Shown here in pieces: positions 23,308 through 32,927 of a stretch of DNA of 37,545 bases. Location of the stretch: contig JAJDHX010000011.1 of assembly GCA_030266395.1 (NCBI GenBank), positions 1 through 37,545 of the forward strand, in the 5' to 3' direction. The number at the start of each line of letters is the position of its first letter. The first letter of the stretch is position 1. The stretch is from Selenomonadales bacterium OttesenSCG-928-I06. GTDB lineage: Bacteria; Bacillota; Negativicutes; Sporomusales; Sporomusaceae. A program made the position numbers and the translations under genes. The notes beneath the pieces are model-generated. The model was not told where the DNA came from. It searched no databases and was given only the letters and a program-made list of their open reading frames with translations.

Positions 23308-24147
23308 TTATAACGTTAATAATTTTTTATATACATCATCAATAAGCCAATCCGGTGTAGATGCCCCTGCCGTAATACCTATTTTAGAAACACCGTCAAA
23401 CCAGCTTCTCACCAACTCATCATCTGTCTCAATATGATAAGCCCTGCAGCCTATATTCTCACAAGTCTTAGCAAGCCTTGTAGTATTAGCACTGTTCTTG
23501 CCGCCAACAACTATCATAACATCTACTTTTTGAGCCAAATCAAGTGCCGCTTTCTGTCTGTTATCTGTAGCAGTACAAATAGTTCTTTGAATCCTGATAT
23601 GCTTACACTTTGTTTTAACTACCTCAACAATCTCATCAAACTCTTTAGAAGAAAAAGTAGTTTGAGCAACAACCCCTATTTTATCAACATATGGTAATTT
23701 TTCCGCATCTTCTAAAGTCTCAACAATAATTGCCTGCTGATTAGTCCAAAGAAAAATACTTTGAACCTCAGGATGATGTGCCTCACCTAAAATAACTATC
23801 TGACACCCTCTCTCCACCAACTCATGGGCAGCCATTTGAGCTTTCTTAACATGCGGACAAGTTGCATCAACTATTTCTATATCAAGTTCTTTAGCCTTCT
23901 CATATATCTCAGGTCCAACACCATGTGAACGAATAATAATAGTAGCATTCTCAGGTGCATCTTCTATTTTATCAACAACTCCAATACCCTGCTCTGCCAA
24001 ATGGGCAACCATCTGAGGATTATGAATTATCGGTCCTAAAGTATAAACCTCTCTATCCTGACCTTCTTTTTTGGTATTTAAAGCAAGATTTACCGCTCTT
24101 CTTACCCCATAACAAAAACCACAATATTCAGCTAAAATAACTTCCAT
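23308..24147 (-). CDS. ispH: 4-hydroxy-3-methylbut-2-enyl diphosphate reductase
   Basis: Last enzyme of the non-mevalonate isoprenoid pathway; an iron-sulfur reductase of HMBPP to IPP and DMAPP. 279 residues from the chosen ATG. Conserved cluster cysteines lie in CGFCYGVRRA (C12), VDATCPHV (about 97) and TICTATDNRQ (about 191). SHGVGP, GEAHHPEV, GGKNSANT and TAGASTPDWLI are further signatures. I choose ATG 24147 because GGGAG lies eight bases upstream; GTG 24156 and ATG 24153 overlap that SD. In some Firmicutes this protein is fused to S1 domains; here it is not. Confidence 0.95.
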   Translation of the reverse strand: MEVILAEYCGFCYGVRRAVNLALNTKKEGQDREVYTLGPIIHNPQMVAHLAEQGIGVVDKIEDAPENATIIIRSHGVGPEIYEKAKELDIEIVDATCPHVKKAQMAAHELVERGCQIVILGEAHHPEVQSIFLWTNQQAIIVETLEDAEKLPYVDKIGVVAQTTFSSKEFDEIVEVVKTKCKHIRIQRTICTATDNRQKAALDLAQKVDVMIVVGGKNSANTTRLAKTCENIGCRAYHIETDDELVRSWFDGVSKIGITAGASTPDWLIDDVYKKLLTL

Positions 24148-24243
24148 TGCCATCACTCCCTGGTTTTATGTATCTATATAAATTTTACAAATTCCTTAAA
24201 AACAAATTTATCATTTCTCCACTTATATAGCAACACAAAATAA

Positions 24244-24277
24244 AAAAAGGTTCAACAAAAATCTATTGAACCTTTTT
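24244..24277 (-). terminator. Terminator of the TPR gene
   Basis: A 12-bp stem (AAAAAGGTTCAA with TTGAACCTTTTT) with a 10-base loop and a T-run in the minus direction. The symmetric A/T flanks could also stop plus-strand transcripts. Confidence 0.88.
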
Positions 24278-24285
24278 AACTTACA

Positions 24286-25026
24286 CTAATTTTTCTTCAG
24301 TTCATTAACTTTCTTTTCTGCCCCAATAATCCTGCTGTCACTGATATCAGCATTTGCTATAAACAATTCATATGACGTAATTGCTGCATCCTTATTACCT
24401 AACTCTTCCTCAGAAGAAGCTCTATTATAATAACAAATTACATTTCGAGAATTCAATTCTAAAGCTTTATTAAAATCTAAAATTGCATTACTGTGCTGAT
24501 AAATTTTTTGATAAAGAATACCACGATTATTATAAAAAGCACTATTACCGGCATCTAAATAAATAGCTTGATTATACTCTTCAATAGCTTTGCTAAACTT
24601 GCCTAAATCAGAATAAATCTGTGCTTTAAGTGCATAAGAAGGTGCATGTTTTTTGTTTAACTTTATAGCTTTATCCACATCTGCCCTAGCATTCTCATAA
24701 TCTTTTAAAGCAAGATAAGCAAGACTGCGATTATAATAAGCAACATAATAACCAGAATCATACTTTACAGCTTTGTTATATTCTAAAAGCGCTTCATCAT
24801 ACTTCTTTTGAGCAAAATAAACACTGCCTTTACCTATATAAGCATCAACAAATTTCTTACTCATCGAAATTGCTTTATCAAAACTTTCAATAGCTCTATC
24901 ATATTCTCTTACTTTATAATAATCCAATCCTTGGCTATAGTAGTCACCTGCTCCATAACCAAAAACCGAAACAATACTCAAACTAAAAAAAACTAACAAT
25001 AAAAACACTGTATTTTTTATTTTCAT
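24286..25026 (-). CDS. Secreted or periplasmic TPR-repeat protein
   Basis: 246 residues. The N-terminal signal peptide (MKIKNTVFLLLVFFSLSIVS, then VFGYGAG) has no lipobox cysteine. Six consecutive 34-residue TPR units follow from about residue 27 to 228, each with the Y/A/F/D-KAI pattern (for example YDRAIESFDKAI, YDEALLEYNKAV). A protein-protein interaction scaffold outside the cytoplasmic membrane; partner unknown. SD AAGGTG precedes the ATG at 25026. The zinc-ribbon membrane gene lies 30 bases upstream on the same strand, so they probably form an operon. Confidence 0.85.
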   Translation of the reverse strand: MKIKNTVFLLLVFFSLSIVSVFGYGAGDYYSQGLDYYKVREYDRAIESFDKAISMSKKFVDAYIGKGSVYFAQKKYDEALLEYNKAVKYDSGYYVAYYNRSLAYLALKDYENARADVDKAIKLNKKHAPSYALKAQIYSDLGKFSKAIEEYNQAIYLDAGNSAFYNNRGILYQKIYQHSNAILDFNKALELNSRNVICYYNRASSEEELGNKDAAITSYELFIANADISDSRIIGAEKKVNELKKN

Positions 25027-25056
25027 GTTTTCACCTTCATTATTTACTTAATTATT

Positions 25057-25443
25057 TTATATTTTTTCCTGACAATGCGGACACACTTTCCAATCTTGCT
25101 CCAACTTAGCTCCGCAATTTTTACATTGCAGCTTCAAAGAACAACCACAATAAGGACAAACCTTAAAATCCTCCTGCACTTCTTTTAAACACTCAGGACA
25201 ATTAAAAACATCTTCAACCTCTGTTGCTTCAACATCTATAATATAATGCTCATCACTGTCAGGCTTCTCTTTTTTATCCTTTTTTCTGCCCACAACAAGA
25301 TAAAGAGGCAAAAATACAATCAACAACAAAAATACGCCTAAAGCCCATAACAAAGCATCATTGGTGCCTTTTCCCAATTCTTTTGCATCAAAATATACCC
25401 AACCTGCCGCAACCAGAGCAATAACTATACCAATACTAAACAT
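25057..25443 (-). CDS. Membrane protein with double zinc ribbon
   Basis: 128 residues. Two N-terminal helices (about 3-20 and 30-51) are followed by a Lys-rich stop-transfer segment and a cytoplasmic C-terminal part. That part carries two or more zinc ribbons: CPECLKEVQEDFKVCPYCG, CKNCGAKLEQDWKVCPHC. Function unknown; such proteins are common small membrane accessory factors in Firmicutes. SD GAGGTGG precedes the ATG. Confidence 0.8.
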   Translation of the reverse strand: MFSIGIVIALVAAGWVYFDAKELGKGTNDALLWALGVFLLLIVFLPLYLVVGRKKDKKEKPDSDEHYIIDVEATEVEDVFNCPECLKEVQEDFKVCPYCGCSLKLQCKNCGAKLEQDWKVCPHCQEKI

Positions 25444-25558
25444 TTAAGCCACCTCTTGATAAAATATTTACAAACAAGAAGTTCATCATAATAAAATTCT
25501 GTGCTTCTTATTGTTTTCCTTCTTCTTGTTAAATGTTTTATGTTTCCTGTATTTTCAC

Positions 25559-25586
25559 AAAAAACCCACTAACTTTAGTTAGCGGG
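25559..25586 (-). terminator. Terminator of nrdD, overlapping its stop codon
   Basis: The minus-strand stem CCCGCTAAC / GTTAGTGGG (25578-25586 with 25565-25573) encloses the TAA stop (25575-25577) in its loop and is followed by six T. The last codons of nrdD therefore form the 5' arm. Confidence 0.85.
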
Positions 25587-27914
25587 TTTATAATACATTT
25601 CTGCAAAACTGCGTATATTAGATAAATTTATATACTCATTAACCTTAGAGTCTTTTTCTATAATAAGAGTCGGCGCACTTTTAACATCATACTTAGAAAC
25701 TAAACCTGGATTTTCCTCAGCTTCTACTACCTCATAATTGATATTTGCCTTATGTAAAAACTTCTTAGCAACACTACAATTAGGACAAGTTTTGGTAGTA
25801 AAAAGCATGATTTTTTCTTCTTTATTTGTTTTTTTCTCAATTTCATCTGATAAATTATACAACTTGCGTTCTTTATACTCTTGTGTTTTGCCTTCATTCC
25901 AGTTTTGAACAGGTCTATAATACCCTGTTATACGGCTATATACTTCTGTTGCTTCACCACATTCAGCACATACATAAGCCTCACCATTTAAATAGCCATG
26001 ATTTTTACAAATAGAATAAGTTGGCGAAATAGTATAATAAGGCAATTTATAATTATCTGCTATCTTTTTAACCAATGTCGCCGCAGACTTCCAACCAGGT
26101 AACTTTTCTCCAATAAAAGCATGGAAAACAGTACCGGAAGTATACAAAGTTTGCAACTCATCCTGAACATCCAATGCTGCAAAAATATCTTCTGTATATC
26201 CTACAGGCAAATGGGATGAATTCGTATAATATGGTGTTTCACCAGCTTTGCCAGCTGTGATAATATCCGGATAAAACTTTACATCATGTTTAGCCAAACG
26301 ATAAGAAGTACTCTCTGCCGGAGTTGCTTCCAAATTATATAAATCTCCATACTCTTCCTGATAATCAGCAAGGCGTTCTCTCATATAAGTAAGCACTTCT
26401 TTAGCAAACTCACGAGCTTTCTGATCTGTCAAATCAGTACGCAACCACTTAGCATTCAAAGCAGCCTCATTCATACCAAGTAAACCAACAGTAGAAAAAT
26501 GATTATCAAAATTACCCAGATACCTTCTGGTATAAGGATAAAGACCTTCATCCAGTAATTTTGTTATAATAGTACGCTTAGTTTTTAAACTCCTGGCAGC
26601 AATATCCATCAATTTATTAAGTCTAAGATAAAAATCAGCTTTACTTCGTGCCAAATAAGCAATCCGCGGCATATTGATAGTTACAACTCCAATAGACCCT
26701 GTACTTTCACCGCTGCCAAAGAATCCGCCGGATTTTTTGCGCAGTTCACGAAGATCCAGTCTCAAACGGCAACACATGCTTCGCACATCACTTGGTTCCA
26801 TCTCGCTATTAATATAGTTGGAAAAATAAGGAGTGCCATATTTAGCCGCCATCTCAAATAACAGGCGGTTATTTTCAGTCTCGCTCCAATCAAAATCTCT
26901 GGTAATAGAATAAGTAGGAATAGGATATTGAAAACCTCTGCCATTTGCATCGCCTTCTATCATTATCTCGATAAAAGCCTTATTAACCATATCCATTTCT
27001 TTTTTGCAATCTTTATATTTAAAATCCATCTCCTTGCCACCAACAATAGCAGGTAATTCTGCCAAATCATTTGGCACTACCCAGTCTAAAGTGATATTAG
27101 AAAAAGGCGCTTGTGTACCCCAGCGCGAAGGAGTATTTACACCATAAATAAAACTTTCTATACATTTTTTCACTGCTTCATAAGAAAGGTTGTCCACCTT
27201 AACAAAAGGTGCTAAATATGTATCAAAAGAAGAAAACGCCTGAGCACCAGCCCATTCATTTTGCATTATTCCAAGAAAATTAACCATCTGATTACAAAGT
27301 GTCGCAAGATGTGCGGCAGGAGATGATGTGATTTTCCCTGGTATGCCTCCTAAACCCTCTTGTATCAGCTGTTTTAAGCTCCAGCCTGCACAATATCCTG
27401 TTAACATCGAAAGATCATGCAAATGAATATCAGCTTTGCGATGTGCTTCTGCTATTTCAGGATCATATATTTCACTAAGCCAATAATTTGCAGTAATAGC
27501 ACCAGAATTATTTAAAATAAGCCCACCTACCGAATAAGTAACAGTTGAATTTTCTTTTACTCGCCAATCAGTTACTTTTACATAACTATCAACTGTTTCC
27601 TTAAAATCAAGAATAGTAGACTTCATATTTCTGATTTTTTCATGTTGCTTACGATATAAAATATAGGCTTTTGCTACATCAGCATAGCCACCTTTAATAA
27701 GCACTGCTTCAACACTATCTTGTATACTCTCTACAGAGATCGTTTCATCAGTTATTTTAGGCTCAAAATCTGCTGTTACCATTAGCGACAAAAAATCTAT
27801 TGTTTGTTGATGATATTGTCTGTTTTGTGAATCAAAAGCTTTTGTTATTGCACTGCTGATTTTTGACAAATCAAATTCTACTAATTGACCATCTCTTTTG
27901 ACTATTTGGTACAT
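25575..27914 (-). CDS. nrdD: Anaerobic ribonucleoside-triphosphate reductase with C-terminal redoxin domain
   Basis: Class III, glycyl-radical ribonucleotide reductase, 779 residues. The N-terminal ATP-cone (MYQIVKRDGQLVEFDLSKIS, residues 1-90) gives allosteric control. The catalytic barrel follows. Near residues 636-652 Cys/His residues (C636, H639, C649, C652) form the probable zinc site. RITGYYRP holds the glycyl-radical residue at about G664. Residues about 700-779 are an added glutaredoxin/thioredoxin-like domain with active site CPNC (710-713) and the SAPTLII cis-Pro segment. The fusion suggests dithiol reductant rather than formate for turnover. Encoded downstream of its activase nrdG. 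No NrdR-type box was found upstream. Confidence 0.93.
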   Translation of the reverse strand: MYQIVKRDGQLVEFDLSKISSAITKAFDSQNRQYHQQTIDFLSLMVTADFEPKITDETISVESIQDSVEAVLIKGGYADVAKAYILYRKQHEKIRNMKSTILDFKETVDSYVKVTDWRVKENSTVTYSVGGLILNNSGAITANYWLSEIYDPEIAEAHRKADIHLHDLSMLTGYCAGWSLKQLIQEGLGGIPGKITSSPAAHLATLCNQMVNFLGIMQNEWAGAQAFSSFDTYLAPFVKVDNLSYEAVKKCIESFIYGVNTPSRWGTQAPFSNITLDWVVPNDLAELPAIVGGKEMDFKYKDCKKEMDMVNKAFIEIMIEGDANGRGFQYPIPTYSITRDFDWSETENNRLLFEMAAKYGTPYFSNYINSEMEPSDVRSMCCRLRLDLRELRKKSGGFFGSGESTGSIGVVTINMPRIAYLARSKADFYLRLNKLMDIAARSLKTKRTIITKLLDEGLYPYTRRYLGNFDNHFSTVGLLGMNEAALNAKWLRTDLTDQKAREFAKEVLTYMRERLADYQEEYGDLYNLEATPAESTSYRLAKHDVKFYPDIITAGKAGETPYYTNSSHLPVGYTEDIFAALDVQDELQTLYTSGTVFHAFIGEKLPGWKSAATLVKKIADNYKLPYYTISPTYSICKNHGYLNGEAYVCAECGEATEVYSRITGYYRPVQNWNEGKTQEYKERKLYNLSDEIEKKTNKEEKIMLFTTKTCPNCSVAKKFLHKANINYEVVEAEENPGLVSKYDVKSAPTLIIEKDSKVNEYINLSNIRSFAEMYYKPAN

Positions 27915-28027
27915 GATTTAGCTCCAATTCATTTTATACTTTACCCTAAATGATAGCACCAGAAACCCCACTGGTCAAGCACCTTTTCCTTATTTTTCAT
28001 GATAAAAAAATCACAAGCCTGACAGAC

Positions 28028-28720
28028 CTATATCCCACGAATTTTTACCGACTTTACAAATGGTTCAACTAAAGATTTAAATTTCTCCAGTTCCTCTTTT
28101 GCATATCCGCTAAGACCTTTTCTGAGGACATTTTCAGAATCAACAAAACATTGAAGATAATAATCTTCCGCCCCGCAAAGCCAACTGCCGATCGAAAGAA
28201 AATCTTTTTCACTATGCAGTTCACGCACCACAGTTGTCCGAAACTCATATGGCACCACTCCAGACAACAAAAACTGCACACTTTCTTTAACAGCATCTAA
28301 ATCATATTTTAATAATCCTATTGTTTCAGAATATTTCTCCTGCGAATTTTTAATATCCATAGCAACATAATCTATAAGACCATGAGAAACTAAACTTTTT
28401 AATTTTTCAGGCAAACTGCCATTAGTATCAAGTTTAACCTCAAAACCAAGCAACTTTATTTCTCCAATAAAATCAGCCAAACCATCTTGTAATAACGGTT
28501 CCCCACCACTTATACATACTCCATCTAAAAGCCCTTGTCTTTTCTTTAAAAACGACTTTACCTCTGGCCAAGACACCCCTTCTTTAGAAGTATCGCAAGT
28601 TATAAGAGAAGCATTATGACAAAAAGGACAGCAATAATTGCAGCCCAGAGTAAACAAAGTACAACAAGTTTTATCAGGAAAATCCAATAAAGAAAGTTTT
28701 TGCACACCATCAATAATCAT
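28028..28720 (-). CDS. nrdG: Anaerobic ribonucleotide reductase activating protein (radical SAM)
   Basis: 230 residues. CNYCCPFC near residue 27 is the Cx3Cx2C motif that holds the [4Fe-4S] cluster; GVCISGGEPLLQ is the SAM-binding GGE motif. It generates the glycyl radical on NrdD. The NrdG2-like start (IIDGVQKLSLLDFPDKTCCT) is the form often paired with redoxin-type NrdD. A promoter lies at 28762-28791, and nrdD follows after 113 bases, so the pair is probably an operon. Confidence 0.92.
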   Translation of the reverse strand: MIIDGVQKLSLLDFPDKTCCTLFTLGCNYCCPFCHNASLITCDTSKEGVSWPEVKSFLKKRQGLLDGVCISGGEPLLQDGLADFIGEIKLLGFEVKLDTNGSLPEKLKSLVSHGLIDYVAMDIKNSQEKYSETIGLLKYDLDAVKESVQFLLSGVVPYEFRTTVVRELHSEKDFLSIGSWLCGAEDYYLQCFVDSENVLRKGLSGYAKEELEKFKSLVEPFVKSVKIRGI

Positions 28721-28761
28721 TTAAATATTTCCTTTTTATTAAAACAATACTACTAATAAAC

Positions 28762-28791
28762 ATGATAACAAGCCAAAGTTAATTTAGTCAA
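28762..28791 (-). promoter_or_regulatory. Promoter of nrdGD
   Basis: Minus strand TTGACT (28786-28791), 18-base spacer, TATCAT (28762-28767), about 40 bases before the nrdG start. Confidence 0.65.
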
Positions 28792-28933
28792 ACAACAAAT
28801 TCTCTTCATTTTTATCTTGAATTTTAAATTTTCCTTTATTTATCACATCTAAAAATGTAAAATAAAAATAGCGATGTTATTATTTAAATACTTAATAATT
28901 TAAATAACCTAAAAAATAAAGGAGCATAATAAG

Positions 28934-31900
28934 ATGAAAATGCGTCTTGTTTTGGGCAGAGCAGGCTCTGGAAAAACCCAACTTTGTCTGAATGAAATAT
29001 TGCAAGAACTGTCTTTGCCGAATGTTAAAGACCCTCTTATTCTTATTGTGCCTGAACAAAACACATTCGAAACCGAAAGACTTCTTACTTCGCTTTGTAA
29101 AAACAAAGGCTTTTTCCGGGTACATGTCGTAGGCTTTAAACGCCTTTCTTATCGAGTTTTCAACCAAACCGGCGGAGCTTCCAAACCATATATTACAGAC
29201 CTCAGCAAAAGACTTGCTTTAAGCAAACTTCTTTTTAAACATGAAGAAGAGTTAAAAATCTTAAAAAATCTCAACTTGCGAAATACCCTTACTGAAACCT
29301 TAGAACAAACAATCAAAGATTTTAAAAACCACAATATTTCCCTTGAAAAACTGGAAGAACTTTCGCTGGAAGAAGATAAAATAGAAAATCCTATACTTAA
29401 ACAAAAAATAAACGATCTATGTCTGCTTTACAAAGGTTTTAATCAATTTTTAGAAAACAAATACATAGACCCTGAAGATTCTTTAAATCTATTAACAGAG
29501 AAAATCCCAAACTCTGACCTCATAAAAAATGCTAAAGTTTGGATAGACGGTTTCTCTTTTTTCACAACTCAAGAATATCAAGTAATAGAAGCAATCACTA
29601 CCACAGCTAAAGAAGTTAATATTACTCTTTGTCTGGACAACCCGGAAAAAGATGTTTTTCAATATGAAGACTCTATTTTCTATCGTCAATTTGAGACAAA
29701 AGATAAACTATTTGAAATAGCCAGCAAAATAAATTGCCAGTACCTACAAAAAGAACTTGCCGCAACATATAGATTTAAAAGAACTCCAATTTTAGAAAAT
29801 ATCGAAAAAAGCTTTGTTGATGAAAAAAACACATCAATAAATCCAGATATTCAAAATACACCTGCTTTCACTTTAGCCAGAGCAGCTAACAAACAACTGG
29901 AAATTGAAGCAGTCTCTCGTCAAATTCTTGATTTAGTAAGAAATCACAATTTGCGTTTTAAAGATATAGCAATATTTTTTAGAAACACAGAAATGTACCA
30001 AGAAATAGTTGAAACAACTTTAGCTGATTATAATATCCCATTTTTTAGTGACAACAATCGCAAAGCAACAAACCATCCTCTAGCAAATCTGATCCGTTCA
30101 GCTCTTGAACTTTCCTTAGGCAATTGGAATTATGAAATATTATTCAGAGCTCTAAAAACAGACTTATTTGCCCTAAACAGAGATGATATAAACATTTTGG
30201 AAAACTATTGCTTAGAATTTGGCATTACAGGCAGACACTTTATAGCAGATAAAGATTTCAATTTTATCAAAAGAAGCTATGAAGATGCAGACTTAACAGA
30301 CTTTGAACAAAATAAAAAAGAAGAAGAATTTTTAGCTAAAATTAACGAAACCAGAAAAACAGCTACAACTGATTTGTTAAACTTGTCTAATATTCTAAAA
30401 GATTCTGTTAACAAAGAAGTCTCTTTTGAATTTTTAGCTAAAACACTTTACGAATTTTTAATAAAACTCAATATACCTGAAACACTGGAATCTTGGGCTG
30501 CTGCCGCTGAGCAAAAAGGGCTTCTTGCCGAAGCAAAAGAACATCGCCAGATATTTCAAGAAATATTAGAATTGCTTGATCAAATTGTAGAAACATTCCA
30601 AGACGAAAAAGCAACCTTATCTTTGTTCTCAACCCTTATAAACGAAGGATTAGAAGCAATAAACCTATCTCTGATCCCGCCAGGACTTGATTATGTAACA
30701 ATAACAAATATAAAAAGAACAAAGTTGCAAAATATAAAAGCAGCTTTTGTTCTTGGTGTCAACGAAGGAATTTTTCCTCAAAACTATACTGATTCTGATT
30801 TTATTAATGAAAGCGACCGGGAAATATTATTAAACTTAGGCATAGATATACCCCAAAAATCAAAATACGATATCTTTGAAGAACAGTTTTTAATATACAC
30901 AGCACTCACCAGAAGCAGTGATTATTTGTGGATCAGCTATCTTATCGCAGACGATGACGGCAGATCTCTTTTTCCTTCCTTAATCATTAATAAATTGAAA
31001 AAATTCACTAATACCCAAATCAAAACATATTCTCATGATTTAGAAGAACTTCCTTTTGAATATATCTCAACTCCTGATAAAACAATTGCCCTTTATCCTC
31101 ACATAATTAAACATTACAAAGACTATAAAAAGCTTGCTTCATATTGGATAGATGTATACAACTGGGCTCTAGCTAAAGATGACCTCAAAGAAAAACTGCG
31201 GTTTATTCTTTCAAGCTTCGAAAGAAAAAACACAGCCCAAAAACTCTCATACAAAACAGCCAGAACCCTTTTTAGCAATAAAAACGTTCTAAAAACAAGT
31301 GTAACCAGATTTGAAAGTTTTAAAGACTGCCCATTCAAACATTTTGCCAAATATGGTTTAAAACTAAAAGAACGTCCTGTCTATAAACTTAAAGCACTTG
31401 ACCTTGGCCAATTTCTTCATTTTACTTTAAAATCATTTGGCGAAAAAATGCTCAACCTGGAAAATCAAAAAAAAGAGATAACTCAAGAAGAAGTCAAACT
31501 CTCTTTACAACAAGTTATAGAACAAATTGCACCCACTATCCAAAACGAAATACTCACAAGTTCAGCTCATCATAGACACCTTTTAAAAATGTTAGAAAAA
31601 AGAGCTCTTCGCTCTACAGAAAGATTAATAGATTTTTCTCAAAATACCTCTTTCAAACCTGTAGCCTTAGAAAAATCTTTTGGCAAAGAAGAAAATTCAC
31701 TCCCGCCGCTTGTTCTAAAACTAAGCAAAGGTGTTTCCCTTCACCTTACAGGTCAAATAGACAGAATAGATAAAGTTACCCACAACAACCAGGAATATAT
31801 TCTGGTAATAGATTATAAATCAGGTGTCACAACTTTCAACTTAAATGAAATTTTCTATGGCCTAAAAATACAACTTATCACATATCTTATGGCTATACTG

Positions 31901-32416
31901 GAACTCAGCGATAAAAAATATCTGCCTGCAGCAGCTGTTTATTATTACCTGAAAAACCCACTGATTACAAGCAAAACACCACTAACTTTAGAGCAGGTTC
32001 AAGAAGAAATAAACAAAAGCTTAAAAATGTCAGGCTGGCTTCTGTCAGACCCTTCTATAGTAAAACTTCTTGACAATTCACTTCCCGGCAACTCTGAATT
32101 CTTCAAAGTAAGTTTAAAAGGAAGTGATGAATTCTATAAAAACTGCCTTACTAATCTAAAATCAGAAGAAGAATTTGAAGCTATATTTCACCATGTGAAA
32201 AACGAACTTAAAATAACAGGCGAAAAAATCTTAGCAGGAACTGTAGCAATCTCCCCTTATCGTCTAGACAAACACACTCCTTGTAAATATTGCCCTTACG
32301 AATCAGTTTGTCAATTTGATCCTAACCTTAACGAAAATAGATATACAGTATTTAAAAAACTACCTGAAGAAGAAATTCTAGCTAAAATAGTAAATGATTT
32401 TAAAGGAGGAGCATGA
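28934..32416 (+). CDS. addB: ATP-dependent helicase/nuclease subunit B
   Basis: 1160 residues, the usual AddB length. Walker A motif GRAGSGKT (8-15), the middle helicase-like region (YVTITNIKRTKLQNIKAAFV, then LGVNEGIFPQ; YTALTRSSDYLWISY) and a C-terminal RecB-type nuclease domain with VIDYKSG. The iron-sulfur staple consists of a Cys in FKDCPFKHFA and the CKYCPYESVC group near the C-terminus. AddAB resects double-strand breaks and responds to Chi sites. The usual partner addA is not downstream; a HutP-like gene follows with its SD inside the end of addB. SD AAAGGAG precedes the ATG at 28934. Confidence 0.95.
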   Translation: MKMRLVLGRAGSGKTQLCLNEILQELSLPNVKDPLILIVPEQNTFETERLLTSLCKNKGFFRVHVVGFKRLSYRVFNQTGGASKPYITDLSKRLALSKLLFKHEEELKILKNLNLRNTLTETLEQTIKDFKNHNISLEKLEELSLEEDKIENPILKQKINDLCLLYKGFNQFLENKYIDPEDSLNLLTEKIPNSDLIKNAKVWIDGFSFFTTQEYQVIEAITTTAKEVNITLCLDNPEKDVFQYEDSIFYRQFETKDKLFEIASKINCQYLQKELAATYRFKRTPILENIEKSFVDEKNTSINPDIQNTPAFTLARAANKQLEIEAVSRQILDLVRNHNLRFKDIAIFFRNTEMYQEIVETTLADYNIPFFSDNNRKATNHPLANLIRSALELSLGNWNYEILFRALKTDLFALNRDDINILENYCLEFGITGRHFIADKDFNFIKRSYEDADLTDFEQNKKEEEFLAKINETRKTATTDLLNLSNILKDSVNKEVSFEFLAKTLYEFLIKLNIPETLESWAAAAEQKGLLAEAKEHRQIFQEILELLDQIVETFQDEKATLSLFSTLINEGLEAINLSLIPPGLDYVTITNIKRTKLQNIKAAFVLGVNEGIFPQNYTDSDFINESDREILLNLGIDIPQKSKYDIFEEQFLIYTALTRSSDYLWISYLIADDDGRSLFPSLIINKLKKFTNTQIKTYSHDLEELPFEYISTPDKTIALYPHIIKHYKDYKKLASYWIDVYNWALAKDDLKEKLRFILSSFERKNTAQKLSYKTARTLFSNKNVLKTSVTRFESFKDCPFKHFAKYGLKLKERPVYKLKALDLGQFLHFTLKSFGEKMLNLENQKKEITQEEVKLSLQQVIEQIAPTIQNEILTSSAHHRHLLKMLEKRALRSTERLIDFSQNTSFKPVALEKSFGKEENSLPPLVLKLSKGVSLHLTGQIDRIDKVTHNNQEYILVIDYKSGVTTFNLNEIFYGLKIQLITYLMAILELSDKKYLPAAAVYYYLKNPLITSKTPLTLEQVQEEINKSLKMSGWLLSDPSIVKLLDNSLPGNSEFFKVSLKGSDEFYKNCLTNLKSEEEFEAIFHHVKNELKITGEKILAGTVAISPYRLDKHTPCKYCPYESVCQFDPNLNENRYTVFKKLPEEEILAKIVNDFKGGA

Positions 32417-32417
32417 T

Positions 32418-32861
32418 ATGAACAAAACAAGTAGCATAGACATAGGCAGAGCAGCCTTAAGAATGGCAATAACTTCATCCAGACAAGAAGAAGAAGTTAT
32501 AAGCAAAGAATATTTAAAAGAAAATGTCATAACAGCAGCAGTAGATTTTGGGGGAGATTTTACATCTTCTATAAGAAAAATAATAGAAAGAACTGTTGTC
32601 GCAGCCCAAAGACAAAACCTTGTTCCTACAAGCCATATAGGCGAAGGAGCAGTTGCCGGTGCGGCTAAAAGTGCCATAGAACAAATTTTCGCCAAAGCAG
32701 CAGGCTTTAATGTTGGTGGCAAAATAGGAATAGCACGTCAAGGCGAACACATCTGTGTGGCACTCTACTTTGGAGTAGGACTTCTGCATCTTAACGAAGT
32801 CACTGTAGGCATTGGCCACCGCTCTATTCCCTTTAATAATTCCAGCGAAAAAAATCTGTAA
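32418..32861 (+). CDS. HutP-family protein, probable RNA-binding regulator
   Basis: 147 residues from ATG 32418, which has a perfect SD (AAAGGAGG, seven bases away). An in-frame ATG at 32394 lies within addB and has no SD. The end of the protein (VALYFGVGLLHLNEVTVGIGHRSI) resembles the C-terminal segment of HutP, the histidine- and Mg-dependent antiterminator of Bacillus histidine-utilisation operons. The GHR replaces a metal/histidine-contacting region of HutP, and no hut genes are nearby, so the ligand and target RNA are unknown. Translation follows addB closely. Identification rests on recalled family features and is moderate. Confidence 0.62.
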   Translation: MNKTSSIDIGRAALRMAITSSRQEEEVISKEYLKENVITAAVDFGGDFTSSIRKIIERTVVAAQRQNLVPTSHIGEGAVAGAAKSAIEQIFAKAAGFNVGGKIGIARQGEHICVALYFGVGLLHLNEVTVGIGHRSIPFNNSSEKNL

Positions 32862-32927
32862 AAATTTATGTAATAAATTGTACTATTAATTGCATTAAAT
32901 TATAAATTAATGTAGAATAAAATAGAA

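Noticed and set aside
32394-32417. Upstream ATG for the HutP-like gene inside addB
   Set aside because: Lacks an SD and would encode part of the SD of the better start at 32418.
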